Positions 18,013 to 26,204 of a stretch of 56,038 nt of DNA are shown piece by piece. Position 1 is the first letter of the stretch, and the number at the start of each line of letters is the position of its first letter. Source of the DNA: Lachnospiraceae bacterium (GTDB lineage Bacteria > Bacillota > Clostridia > Lachnospirales > Lachnospiraceae). The notes under the pieces are model-generated. The model ran no database searches and was not told the DNA's origin. It saw only the letters and a list, made by a program, of their open reading frames with translations. The stretch is from assembly GCA_017535945.1 (NCBI GenBank), contig JAFXTJ010000105.1:1-56038 (forward strand). The letters run 5' to 3'. A program made the translations under genes and the position numbers.

Positions 18013-18651
18013 ATGAGTGTAAATGGAGTTACATCTGGGGTAAGCTCGTCGGCGTACGCATCACAGGCCGCAGCGTCTTCACAGGCGCCCAAGGCCGACG
18101 CGGCGGGCAAGGCAACCGAGGCTCAGGCTTCCGAAGAAGCCGCAGCCACCTACGAACAGGGCGAAGGCAAGATCGAGACCGGCTATTCCAACATCCGCAA
18201 GATGTCCGCGGAAGACCGGGAGAAGATCGTGACCCAGCTCAAGGCCGATCAGGAGCAGCGCCAGTCGCAGATGCTCGATCTCGTCCAGAAGATGATGACC
18301 GGGCAGGGTGTTGCGTACAACAACGCCAACGACATCTGGAGCTTCCTGCGTGAGGGCAATTTCACCGTTGATGCGGCGACCAAGGCCCAGGCGCAGCAGG
18401 ACATCTCCGAAGACGGCTACTGGGGCGTCAAGCAGACCTCCGGCCGCATCCTCGATTTCGCGGATGCACTGGCAGGGAGCGATCCCAAGAACATCCAGAA
18501 GATGTATGACGCCTTCAAGCAGGGTTACAAGCAGGCCGAGGAGACCTGGGGCGGCGAGCTCCCGGAGATCAGCAAGCAGACCTACGATGCGGTCCTTGAA
18601 GGTTTCCGTCAGCGTGCCGAAGAAGCAGGCGTCACCCTGAACGAAGACTGA
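18013..18651 (+). CDS. Unknown Ala/Ser-rich N-terminus protein, 212 residues
   Basis: The start ATG has AAGGAG 6 bases upstream and gives 212 residues. The first 50 residues are Ser/Ala/Thr-rich and look disordered, with no signal peptide. The rest is a charged, mostly helical domain with EDREKIVTQLKADQEQRQ and a repeated theme of short helices ending near EGFRQRAEEAGV. The MSxNGV-type start followed by a Ser/Ala stretch resembles uncharacterised proteins of motile Clostridia, but no function can be claimed. A single-gene unit is likely: a palindrome and possible promoter upstream, a strong terminator downstream. A longer in-frame opening to the left is antisense to ispE and is not coding. 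Confidence 0.8.
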   Translation: MSVNGVTSGVSSSAYASQAAASSQAPKADAAGKATEAQASEEAAATYEQGEGKIETGYSNIRKMSAEDREKIVTQLKADQEQRQSQMLDLVQKMMTGQGVAYNNANDIWSFLREGNFTVDAATKAQAQQDISEDGYWGVKQTSGRILDFADALAGSDPKNIQKMYDAFKQGYKQAEETWGGELPEISKQTYDAVLEGFRQRAEEAGVTLNED

Positions 18652-18668
18652 TCGCGACGATCAACAAG

Positions 18669-18701
18669 AAAGCCCCGGCGGGATCTCCTGCCGGGGCTTT
18701 T
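18669..18701. terminator. Bidirectional terminator
   Basis: AAAGCCCCGGCGGG/CTGCCGGGGCTTT form a long GC-rich stem around a short loop, with A and T runs on opposite sides. It lies between the convergent 212-residue gene (plus) and pyrD (minus) and can serve both. Confidence 0.85.
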
Positions 18702-18726
18702 CCATTGCCTGTTTTATCCGCTTCCT

Positions 18727-19644
18727 TCAGCCGACCGCACCGATCAGTTCCCGCACCGAAGCGATCCCGTGCCGGTCAAGATACGCCTCCATTTCCCCGA
18801 TGATCCGCGGCATGGCGGCAGGTTCATGGAGAGTCGCCGTACCCACGGCCACTGCTGCCGCTCCGGCCAACATCATCTCGATCGCGTCCGTCCCGCTTGC
18901 GATGCCGCCCATCCCGATCACGGGGATCCGTACCGCATGCGCCGCCTCATAGACCATCCGAACCGCCACCGGATGGATCGCAGGACCCGAGAGCCCGCCG
19001 GTCCGGTTGGCGAGGAGGAACTTCCTGCGCTCCACGTCGATCTTCATCCCCGTCAGTGTATTGATCAGAGAGACCGCGTCGGCACCGCCCTCCTCGGCGG
19101 CACGGGCCAGCACGCGGATATCCGTCACATTGGGCGTTAGTTTCATGATGACGGGCTGCTTTGCCGCGTTTTTACAGGCCTTTGTGACGTCCCTGAGCAT
19201 CTCCGGATCCTGTCCGAAAGCGATCGCCCCCTCCTTCACATTGGGGCAGGACACATTGATCTCGAGCAGATCCACCGGCTCATCCGCGAGTCTTCGGATG
19301 ACCCCGACATATTCCTCCACGCTGTGGCCGCACACATTGACGATGATCCGCGTCCCCGCTTCTCTGACCTCCCGCAGTTTCGGCAGTTCCCGTTCGATGA
19401 ACACATCGATGCCGGGATTCTGCAGCCCGATCGCATTGAGCATGCCGGAAGGGGTCTCCGCGACGCGGGGCGTCGGATTGCCCTCCCAGGGGGTCAGCGA
19501 CACGCCCTTGGTCACAACGGCGCCGAGTTTCGCCAGATCAAAGAATTCCGCGTATTCCTGTCCGTTGCCAAAGGTCCCCGAGGCACTCATCACCGGGTTT
19601 TTCAGGGTCACTCCCGCGACCGTCACTTCCATCCGTTCCGACAT
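18727..19644 (-). CDS. pyrD: Dihydroorotate dehydrogenase B (NAD+), catalytic subunit
   Basis: This FMN enzyme oxidises dihydroorotate to orotate in pyrimidine synthesis. About 305 residues from the ATG at 19644 matches the type 1B length. Seen are the LKNPVMSASGTFGNG start, the active-site Cys in EINVSCPNVKEG, VIMKLTPNVTD, and the phosphate-binding GMGGIASGTDA and AGAAAVAVGTA motifs. AAAGGACGG lies upstream; an ATG two codons earlier (19650) is almost as good. Longer starts run into pyrK. It forms one operon with pyrK and pyrC. Confidence 0.95.
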   Translation of the reverse strand: MSERMEVTVAGVTLKNPVMSASGTFGNGQEYAEFFDLAKLGAVVTKGVSLTPWEGNPTPRVAETPSGMLNAIGLQNPGIDVFIERELPKLREVREAGTRIIVNVCGHSVEEYVGVIRRLADEPVDLLEINVSCPNVKEGAIAFGQDPEMLRDVTKACKNAAKQPVIMKLTPNVTDIRVLARAAEEGGADAVSLINTLTGMKIDVERRKFLLANRTGGLSGPAIHPVAVRMVYEAAHAVRIPVIGMGGIASGTDAIEMMLAGAAAVAVGTATLHEPAAMPRIIGEMEAYLDRHGIASVRELIGAVG

Positions 19645-19669
19645 TCCCATCCGTCCTTTCCCGGCGTTC

Positions 19670-20491
19670 TCACCAGACGATCTGTCTGCTGTCAAAGACC
19701 GGCCCTTCCGTGCAGATCCTGGCGTTATGCACTCTGCTGTGCGCATCGACCTCCGTTGTCTTCACGACACATCCCAGACAGGTACCGATACCGCAGGCCA
19801 TCCGTTCCTCGAGCGATACATAACATGTGATATTTAATCCTGCGCCGCGTTTTTCCTCAGCAAATCCCGCCAGCGAACGCAGCATGGGAAGCGGTCCGCA
19901 GGCGTAGATCACCTCCGCATCGTCCGTCTGTGCACGGATCACATCCGTCACCGTGCCTTTCGTGCCGATACTGCCGTCGTCACTGGCATACAGAACCCGG
20001 CCGTATCCCTCGAATTCCCGGTCCAGGAACACCGTCTGCCGGTCCCGGTATCCGGGGACGACTGTGAGACCGGCCGGCGCCAGCGCATCGTGCCGCTCCA
20101 TACGTTCCCAGAGCAGGCGCGCGGTAAAGAGCATGGGCGGTACCCCCAGGCCACCGCCGGTGACCACGACATGTCTGCCGGCAGCCGCCTCCAGGTCGTA
20201 TCCGTTGCCGAGGCAGCCCAGGATCCGCACCTCATCTCCGGGCCGCAGCGCGGCAAATTCCCTCGTCCCTTCACCCACCGTGCGGTAGACGAGACGCAGC
20301 CGTCCGTCTCCCGCCTCGCAGATGCTGATCGGGCGCGGCAGAAGCCGGGAACGGTCACCGCAATAGAGATTGACAAACTGGCCCGGTCTTGCGCTGTCCG
20401 CGAGGGACGTCTCGAGGAGCAGGGAGAAGATCCCCTCCGCCAGCTGCTCCTGTCCCGCCACACGGGCGGTTTCTTCCTGTTTTCTGCTCAT
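19670..20491 (-). CDS. pyrK: Dihydroorotate dehydrogenase B, electron-transfer subunit
   Basis: This 273-residue FAD and [2Fe-2S] protein carries electrons from PyrD to NAD+. The FAD motif is RLLPRPISICEA, the nucleotide-binding glycine motif is GGGLGVPPM, and the C-terminal cluster Cys residues are in CGIGTCLGCVVKT plus a later Cys in RICTEGPVF. Length is normal. Its ATG overlaps the pyrC stop by 4 bases, so the two are coupled. pyrD starts about 25 bases after its stop. Confidence 0.95.
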   Translation of the reverse strand: MSRKQEETARVAGQEQLAEGIFSLLLETSLADSARPGQFVNLYCGDRSRLLPRPISICEAGDGRLRLVYRTVGEGTREFAALRPGDEVRILGCLGNGYDLEAAAGRHVVVTGGGLGVPPMLFTARLLWERMERHDALAPAGLTVVPGYRDRQTVFLDREFEGYGRVLYASDDGSIGTKGTVTDVIRAQTDDAEVIYACGPLPMLRSLAGFAEEKRGAGLNITCYVSLEERMACGIGTCLGCVVKTTEVDAHSRVHNARICTEGPVFDSRQIVW

Positions 20492-21801
20492 GCTTCCTTC
20501 TCCGCTTTCCGGTCTTCATGGACGATGCTGCCGCGGCAGACCGTCAGTTTCACGACACCCGGCAGCTTCTCCCCGAGGAACGGCGTATTGCGCGCCTTGG
20601 AACGCAGGGTTTCATCGTTCGGGATCCAGGTCTCCCCCGGAGCAAACAGTACGAGATCCGCCTCCGCCCCCTCCGTCACACGTCCGCCGGGCAGACCGTA
20701 AACCTCGTAGGCTTTGGTGAGACGCGAAGCGGCCTCCCGCCAGGTCATGATCCCGGACTGCACCAGTTCTCTGTGAACGAGACTGAGCGCCGTTTCAAGG
20801 CCGATGATGCCGCTGGGCGCCTTGGAGAATTCCACCGCCTTTTCTTCCCGGGTATGCGGCGCATGGTCCGTTGCGATCATATCGATGGTCCCGTCGGCGA
20901 TTCCCTGTATGATCGCGAGACGGTCCTCCTTTTCCCGAAGCGGCGGATTCATCCTCGCATTACTGCCGTGTTTCAGGACCGCCTCCTCAGTCAGTGTGAA
21001 ATGATGCGGGGTGGCCTCCGCATGGATCCGTACTCCCCGCGCACGTGCCTGCCGGATGAGTTCCACGGATTCCTTCGCGCTGATATGCTGGACCGTCAGG
21101 ACAGCCCCCGTCCGTTCCGCCAGTCCGATATCCCGCCGTACCATGGAGATCTCCGACTCGCGGGAGGCCCCGCGCAGTCCCATCTGCGCCGCCACCGCGC
21201 CGTCATGGATCCCTGCCTGTCCGATGAACTGCGGATCCTCCTCATGCAGGGAGATCGGGAGTCCGACGGCAGCCGCCTCCGTGCAGGCCTTCTCCATGAG
21301 ATCCTCATCAAGCACGGGAAGCCCGTCATCAGACAGCAGGACCGCACCGGCCTCTTTGAGCGCCGCGAAATCGGTGAGTTCCCGTCCCGCCATCTCATAG
21401 GTCACATTCCCGCAGGTATGGATCCGGATCCCTGTCTTACGCGCACGGGCGAGCACATCGGCGATCCGTCCCGGCGTATCCGGATGGGGCCTGGTATTCC
21501 CCATCATGATCACCGTGGTGAAACCGCCGTGGGCCGCGGCCGCGGCGCCTGTCATGAGATCCTCCTTTTCCGTGAATCCGGGATCCCGGAAATGAACATG
21601 AGGGTCCGCAAAGCCCGGGAAAAGGAGCCATCCCGTGGCGTCGATGACCCTGTCCGCCGTTTCGTCCGCGGAGTGCCCGCCCGGGATCTCGGTCTCGATC
21701 GATGCGATCCTGCCGTCCCGCACCAGAACGGATACCGAGCGGTCCTCTCCTCCCATCGGATCGATCAGACGCGCATTTCTGATATAAATGGTCTCTTTCA
21801 A
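20488..21801 (-). CDS. pyrC: Dihydroorotase, class I
   Basis: This zinc amidohydrolase closes carbamoyl-aspartate to dihydroorotate. The metal site is visible in DPHVHFRDPGFTEKED, later His residues in the barrel, and DHAPH. The chosen start is TTG at 21801, with AAGGAG 8 bases upstream, giving 437 residues (family about 425-430) and the sequence LKETIYIRNARLIDP. An in-frame ATG at 21870 would add 23 unrelated basic residues and run over the plsC promoter. It is first in the pyrC-pyrK-pyrD operon. No PyrR attenuator is visible in the short leader. Confidence 0.94.
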   Translation of the reverse strand: MKETIYIRNARLIDPMGGEDRSVSVLVRDGRIASIETEIPGGHSADETADRVIDATGWLLFPGFADPHVHFRDPGFTEKEDLMTGAAAAAHGGFTTVIMMGNTRPHPDTPGRIADVLARARKTGIRIHTCGNVTYEMAGRELTDFAALKEAGAVLLSDDGLPVLDEDLMEKACTEAAAVGLPISLHEEDPQFIGQAGIHDGAVAAQMGLRGASRESEISMVRRDIGLAERTGAVLTVQHISAKESVELIRQARARGVRIHAEATPHHFTLTEEAVLKHGSNARMNPPLREKEDRLAIIQGIADGTIDMIATDHAPHTREEKAVEFSKAPSGIIGLETALSLVHRELVQSGIMTWREAASRLTKAYEVYGLPGGRVTEGAEADLVLFAPGETWIPNDETLRSKARNTPFLGEKLPGVVKLTVCRGSIVHEDRKAEKEA

Positions 21802-21819
21802 ATCTGTCTCCTTTTTTCG

Positions 21820-21848
21820 TTGCCACCGGCACGTTCTGCGATTATAAT
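21820..21848 (+). promoter_or_regulatory. Promoter of plsC
   Basis: TTGCCA (21820-21825), a 17-base spacer and a perfect TATAAT (21843-21848) lie 37 bases before the plsC ATG. The ATTATAAT core is symmetric and could also serve as a -10 for the divergent pyrC operon, but no good minus-strand -35 is seen. Confidence 0.75.
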
Positions 21849-21885
21849 AGCGACGTAACAGACGACACACAGAAGGGAATAAGCT

Positions 21886-22620
21886 ATGCTCCGTTTGATC
21901 CTGGTCTTATTGTTCCTCATCGTTTTTCTGCTCATCAGCATACCGGTCCTGTTTGTGCTATGGCTCATCGGGCTCGCGCGTCCCGTCATTAAGGAGCGTG
22001 CCTCTCTTGCCATTGTCAGCTGGGCCTTCCGCGTCATCGCCTTTCTCTCCGGCGTGAAGCTCTCCGTGGAGGGGCGGGAAAATGTCCCGCAGAATGAAGG
22101 CGTGCTGTTCATCGGCAATCACCGCAGCTATTACGATATCGTTCTCGCCTACGGACTCGCGACCTCGCCGGTCGGCTTCATCTCCAAAAAGCAGGTCCGC
22201 CTGGTCCCCGTGCTCGGGTTGTGGATGAAGAACCTCCATTGTCTGTTCCTGGACCGCGATGACTTAAAGCAGGGCCTCGCCGTCATCAACGAAGCGGCCG
22301 AACTGGTGAAACAGGGGGTCAGCATCATGATCTACCCGGAGGGCACCCGCAACAAGACAGATTCCGCGCTGCTGCCCTTCCACCGCGGGAGCTTCAAGAT
22401 CGCCCAGAAAAGCGGCTGCAAGATCATCCCGGTCACCGTGACCCGCACGGAAGAAATCTACGAAGCGCACCGTCCTTTCATCCGCAAGGCCACCATCCGG
22501 CTGATCTACGGAACTCCCATTGACACCGGCGCCATGGAACCCGCCGAGCGCAGACTCGTCGACGCCCGGGTGCATGATGTGATCGAACAGACCTATCTGG
22601 AAGCCGTGAAAGCCGGCTGA
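21886..22620 (+). CDS. plsC: 1-acyl-sn-glycerol-3-phosphate acyltransferase
   Basis: This 244-residue membrane-associated enzyme acylates lysophosphatidate to phosphatidate. It has an N-terminal hydrophobic helix (about 3-27), the catalytic NHRSYYD (HX4D) motif near residue 78, the substrate motif YPEGTRNKT and a later RLIYGTPI strand. It is divergent from pyrC and convergent with ddl, separated from ddl by only 11 bases with no obvious terminator. Confidence 0.92.
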   Translation: MLRLILVLLFLIVFLLISIPVLFVLWLIGLARPVIKERASLAIVSWAFRVIAFLSGVKLSVEGRENVPQNEGVLFIGNHRSYYDIVLAYGLATSPVGFISKKQVRLVPVLGLWMKNLHCLFLDRDDLKQGLAVINEAAELVKQGVSIMIYPEGTRNKTDSALLPFHRGSFKIAQKSGCKIIPVTVTRTEEIYEAHRPFIRKATIRLIYGTPIDTGAMEPAERRLVDARVHDVIEQTYLEAVKAG

Positions 22621-22631
22621 AACGTATTCTC

Positions 22632-23852
22632 TTATCCTTTGGCGCCGCCCTTGGTCCCGCCGAGTTTCGCCGTGGACAGGATGTTGGTGTCAAAGGAGGT
22701 CGTCAGTTTCTCTTTCTCTCTGGCGCTCTTCAGGGCCAGGGAGATCAGTTTTTCCAGCATCGCGGGGTATTTCAGCCCCAGCGGCTCCCACAGATAAAAA
22801 GCCAGGGAACCCGGGATCGTATTGATCTCGTTTAAGAAGAGTTCCCCGCTCTCCTCATCGATCATGAAATCGATCCGGGCCACGCCTGCCCCTTCCAGTG
22901 CGTGAAACGCCTCCACGGAGGTACGCCGGATCCGCTCCCGCATCTCTTCCGAGATATCCGCGGGGATCCTGCGCTTCAGGCTCGCCATCCCCTTGGAGCC
23001 GCCGGCGGTCTTCGCTCCGCCTTTTGCCCCGCCTGTTTTACCGCCGCTCATGTACTTATCCGAAAAGCTGAGGATCGATTCCTCATCGGATGCGAAGGGC
23101 TCCTCGCATTCGCTGGCTTCCGCGCCGTCCCGGTCCCCGAGCACGGCGCAGTTGACCTCCTTGAGTTTCACGATGGCACGTTCAACGAGCACCCTGCCGG
23201 AGAAGGTAAATGCCAGTTCGAGGGCCTCCAGAAGGGCGGCACGATCGGCCGCTTTGGAGATCCCGATACTGCTGCCCAGATTGACGGGCTTTACGATCAT
23301 CGGATAAGGCAGCTCCTGCTCCAGCGCGTCGATCACGGCGTCCGGCTCCTGCCAGTCCCTCATCGTGATCACCCTGCACGGAAGTACAGGGATCCCGTGA
23401 TCCTTGAAGACGCTCTTCATCACGGCCTTGTCCATGCCGAGCGCGGAGGGCAGGACGCCCGGTCCGACAACAGGCAGGCCCGCCGTCTCGAGAAATCCCT
23501 GCAGCGTGCCGTCCTCGACATTGGTGCCGTGTACGATCGGAAATGCCAGATCCACCGGCGTCATTTCCGGTCTGCCGACGAGCTTCGGCGGATAGGTCAT
23601 GAGGCAGGTGCGGTTCTCTTCCCTGACAAAGATGACACGCCGGCTCTTTTGCAATAACGCCGGGATGTCCCGGAAACTCTCGATCCGTTCCATGGCCGGA
23701 TCCGTGTAGAACAGACTCTTTTTGGTCATGTAGACAGGCAGGATCTCATATTTCTCATGATCCATATATCCCATTGCCTGCACGGCCGAAATGACGGAGA
23801 TCTCATGCTCCGTTGAATTGCCGCCGAATAAAACGGCGATCGTGATCTTCAT
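22632..23852 (-). CDS. ddl: D-alanine-D-alanine ligase with Gly/Lys-rich insert and tail
   Basis: This ATP-grasp enzyme makes D-Ala-D-Ala for peptidoglycan. It has 406 residues, longer than the usual 310-370. Seen are LFGGNSTEHEIS, the PMIVKPVNLGSSIGI ATP motif, and the metal-binding ARIDFMIDEE and FLNEINTIPGS. Two oddities: the omega-loop region after FSDKYMSGGKT is stretched by a run rich in GGAK/GGSK (about residues 270-290), and the C-terminus ends in a similar Gly/Lys motif (LGGTKGGAKG). Catalytic residues look intact. GGGGAGG precedes the ATG. It is the last gene after the GGDEF, EAL and PH genes, 29 bases from the latter. Confidence 0.93.
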   Translation of the reverse strand: MKITIAVLFGGNSTEHEISVISAVQAMGYMDHEKYEILPVYMTKKSLFYTDPAMERIESFRDIPALLQKSRRVIFVREENRTCLMTYPPKLVGRPEMTPVDLAFPIVHGTNVEDGTLQGFLETAGLPVVGPGVLPSALGMDKAVMKSVFKDHGIPVLPCRVITMRDWQEPDAVIDALEQELPYPMIVKPVNLGSSIGISKAADRAALLEALELAFTFSGRVLVERAIVKLKEVNCAVLGDRDGAEASECEEPFASDEESILSFSDKYMSGGKTGGAKGGAKTAGGSKGMASLKRRIPADISEEMRERIRRTSVEAFHALEGAGVARIDFMIDEESGELFLNEINTIPGSLAFYLWEPLGLKYPAMLEKLISLALKSAREKEKLTTSFDTNILSTAKLGGTKGGAKG

Positions 23853-23881
23853 ACCATACCTCCCCGGGATCCTGTCCTGTG

Positions 23882-24310
23882 TCAGTGCAGATCCCCGATG
23901 TCATGCATACCGTCCAGATCGTGCCCGCCGCCGTAGCTGATATCCTGCATGTTGACGGTCCGGCGCATCAGGCGGCAGCGTTCGGAATTCTCAAGAATGA
24001 AATCCTTGATCTCGTGCCCCTTGCGGATGTTCTTCATCAGGATGATCCCGTCACTGGCATCCGATGTGTAGAGCGCGATCGTGGACAGTCCGAAGATCCG
24101 CTGCATAAAGGATCTGCTCAGGCGCACATCCGTGATCCGGTACATGTAGCAGTCATCCTCCTTCTGGTTGAGGAAGCCCGACCGGATCACCAGATCGTTA
24201 TCATAGATGAGGAATTTCTTAAAGGTCCAGGGAAGGCCCAGGAACAGCCATCTCGCCGGTTCCGTATACTCCAGCTGACCCTTCTGTGTAACTGACTCGT
24301 AATCCGCCAT
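23882..24310 (-). CDS. Small bacterial PH-domain (bPH2-like) protein
   Basis: This 142-residue protein has a hydrophobic patch (WLFLGLPWTFKKFLI) followed by a strand pattern typical of bacterial PH domains (DNDLVIRSGFLNQKEDDCYMYRI, DVRLSRSFMQRIFG, STIALYTSD). The His/Asp/Gly-rich tail could bind metal. The role is unknown; such proteins are often membrane-proximal. AAAGGAG is 6 bases before the ATG. Unusually, its first 92 bases overlap the end of the EAL gene in another frame. The next gene is ddl. Confidence 0.75.
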   Translation of the reverse strand: MADYESVTQKGQLEYTEPARWLFLGLPWTFKKFLIYDNDLVIRSGFLNQKEDDCYMYRITDVRLSRSFMQRIFGLSTIALYTSDASDGIILMKNIRKGHEIKDFILENSERCRLMRRTVNMQDISYGGGHDLDGMHDIGDLH

Positions 24311-26204
24311 GTTCTCTCCTTTCCTTCACTACGGAAGTCGCATTATTCTCCTGCAGGAAACGCAGGAATTCCTCCTGCGGCAGAGGCTGTGAGAAATAGA
24401 AGCCCTGTATGAATTCCACACCCAGCGCCGCCATGGCCCGCATCTGCTCCAGGGTCTCCACGCCCTCCGAGACGATCTTGAGCCCCATCTTGTGCATGAG
24501 ATCGATCATGCTCTCCAGGAGGTCCTTGGCCTTCATGTTCTGGAAATAGCTCTGGGTAAAGGAATAGTCAAACTTGATCGTGGAGACCGGCATATCCACA
24601 AAATAATCCAGATTGGACCGCCCGGTCCCGAAATCATCCAGCGAGAAATGCACGCCGTAATCGATGAGCTTGTTCATGTTCTTTAACAGCACCTGCTTGG
24701 CACTGTTATTGGCGGTCTCCGTGATCTCAAAATTGATGAGGGACGGATCGACGTGATTCTCCTCCATGATCCGCACGGCGAATTCCGTGGGGTTCTCGCG
24801 CTCAAACTGTGCCACGGAGAGGTTGACCTCGACATAATTCAGTCCCAGCTTCTGCGGGATCCCGGTCGCCAGGAACACACATACCTGACGGAAGATCTCC
24901 ATACCGAGCGGGATGATGAGTCCGTTGTCCTCGGCGATGGGGACGAACACGCCGGGCAGGATCACGCGGCCGTCCAGATCGCGGATACGCACCAGTGCCT
25001 CGGCGGCGCTGAACCGTCCGGTGGACACCTCGTAGAAGGGCTGGTAGAAGACCTCCACACGTCCGTCGTCAAGCGCTGTCCGGATGAGCTCCTTGATGTC
25101 GGAATACTCCCGCATCCCTGCCACGGTGACGCGGTTGACGATGAGCTCGTCCTTCTCCTCCGCCTCATAGATACAGTAATGATGGAAACGGAAATACTCG
25201 TCCGCCGTATCGAGGATACTGCTGTCCGGCATGACGATGTAGCGGAAACGCACCGGCATGCTCACGGCGTTCTGCAGTCCCGAACGGATCCTGCCGTATT
25301 CGGCCTCCATCCGTTCCCTGTTCCGGTAGATCACCACGAAGCCGTCATCTGCGCTCCGGAACACATAAGCCGCGCGGTCCCTGTTGAGGAATTCCGCGAT
25401 CCCCAGCATGGCCGCCTTGCCGGCCTCCATCTCCACATTCTCCGTGAGATACTCGACCAGGATATGGATGGAGGAAAAGGTGCGCCGGTGCTGGTACAGA
25501 TCCCCTACATAGGACTGCAGGGCGTTTGCGGTATACTGTCCCGTCATGCGGTCGATCCCCTCATGCGGGTTTTCCAGTTCCGCATAAATGATGAGCATCC
25601 CGAACGCGGCGGCAAAGCCGACCAGCAGAAGAGACGGTGCCAGCAGCTGGATCAGGGCGGCGGCCAGCCAGCTGCCCTGCCACAGCAGGATCGCCCATCT
25701 GCGCTGTCTGGTGGAATACCCGTTGCCGCGGAAAGCCATGATGATCGTGGAGACGATCAGTACCAGCACGACGATATAGGTGACGACAGTGGCGGGACCG
25801 TAGGAATAAACCTCCCGCCCGTTCAGCGTATAATCGATCGGCAGTCCGAAAATGAGGACCATGCCTCCAAAGGTCCAGATCTGATAGACCGTACGGAAGA
25901 TGCGCTTTTTCCGCGCCTCGAAAAATTCGCCGGCGGCATACAGAAAAGCCTCATAGCTCTGGAAAGTCAGGGAAGCGACGTAGAACTTGCAGATCAGTTT
26001 CGCCGCAAAGGGCGGCAGATTACCCGCTGCCGCCGCATTGATGCCGATGATGGAGAGGATATCGAGACTGACACAGATGATGCAGGAGATCAGCGCGAAG
26101 AAAAACAGTCTGCGGCTGTGCAGATCCAGATTCTTCTCTCTGACAAAGATGAGGAAAAGCGTGACCAGCATGGCCAGCGCACAGCATTGCAGCACGATGT
26201 TCAA
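24219..26204 (-). CDS. Membrane EAL-domain protein (putative c-di-GMP phosphodiesterase)
   Basis: This 661-residue protein has about seven hydrophobic helices in the first 210 residues. A degenerate GGDEF-like domain follows (SADDGF in place of GGDEF), then an EAL domain with EAL at 402-404, VNLSVAQFE, FEITET, DDFGTGRSN, IKFDYSF and SEGVETLEQM, so hydrolysis of c-di-GMP is plausible. The start ATG overlaps the stop of the upstream diguanylate cyclase by 4 bases. The C-terminus runs about 30 residues beyond the normal EAL end into the PH-domain gene, giving a 92-base overlap that may reflect a lost stop codon. Confidence 0.88.
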   Translation of the reverse strand: MNIVLQCCALAMLVTLFLIFVREKNLDLHSRRLFFFALISCIICVSLDILSIIGINAAAAGNLPPFAAKLICKFYVASLTFQSYEAFLYAAGEFFEARKKRIFRTVYQIWTFGGMVLIFGLPIDYTLNGREVYSYGPATVVTYIVVLVLIVSTIIMAFRGNGYSTRQRRWAILLWQGSWLAAALIQLLAPSLLLVGFAAAFGMLIIYAELENPHEGIDRMTGQYTANALQSYVGDLYQHRRTFSSIHILVEYLTENVEMEAGKAAMLGIAEFLNRDRAAYVFRSADDGFVVIYRNRERMEAEYGRIRSGLQNAVSMPVRFRYIVMPDSSILDTADEYFRFHHYCIYEAEEKDELIVNRVTVAGMREYSDIKELIRTALDDGRVEVFYQPFYEVSTGRFSAAEALVRIRDLDGRVILPGVFVPIAEDNGLIIPLGMEIFRQVCVFLATGIPQKLGLNYVEVNLSVAQFERENPTEFAVRIMEENHVDPSLINFEITETANNSAKQVLLKNMNKLIDYGVHFSLDDFGTGRSNLDYFVDMPVSTIKFDYSFTQSYFQNMKAKDLLESMIDLMHKMGLKIVSEGVETLEQMRAMAALGVEFIQGFYFSQPLPQEEFLRFLQENNATSVVKERREHGGLRVSYTEGSAGVYGTGEMAVPGPSLDL

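Noticed and set aside
16879-18651. A 590-codon plus-strand frame that joins the 212-residue protein to a long upstream part
   Set aside because: The upstream two thirds is antisense to ispE and DUF1934. The real start is the ATG at 18013 with AAGGAG.
21802-21885. PyrR-type attenuator in front of pyrC
   Set aside because: The divergent gap to plsC is only about 85 bases, with no hairpin and T-run on the minus strand.
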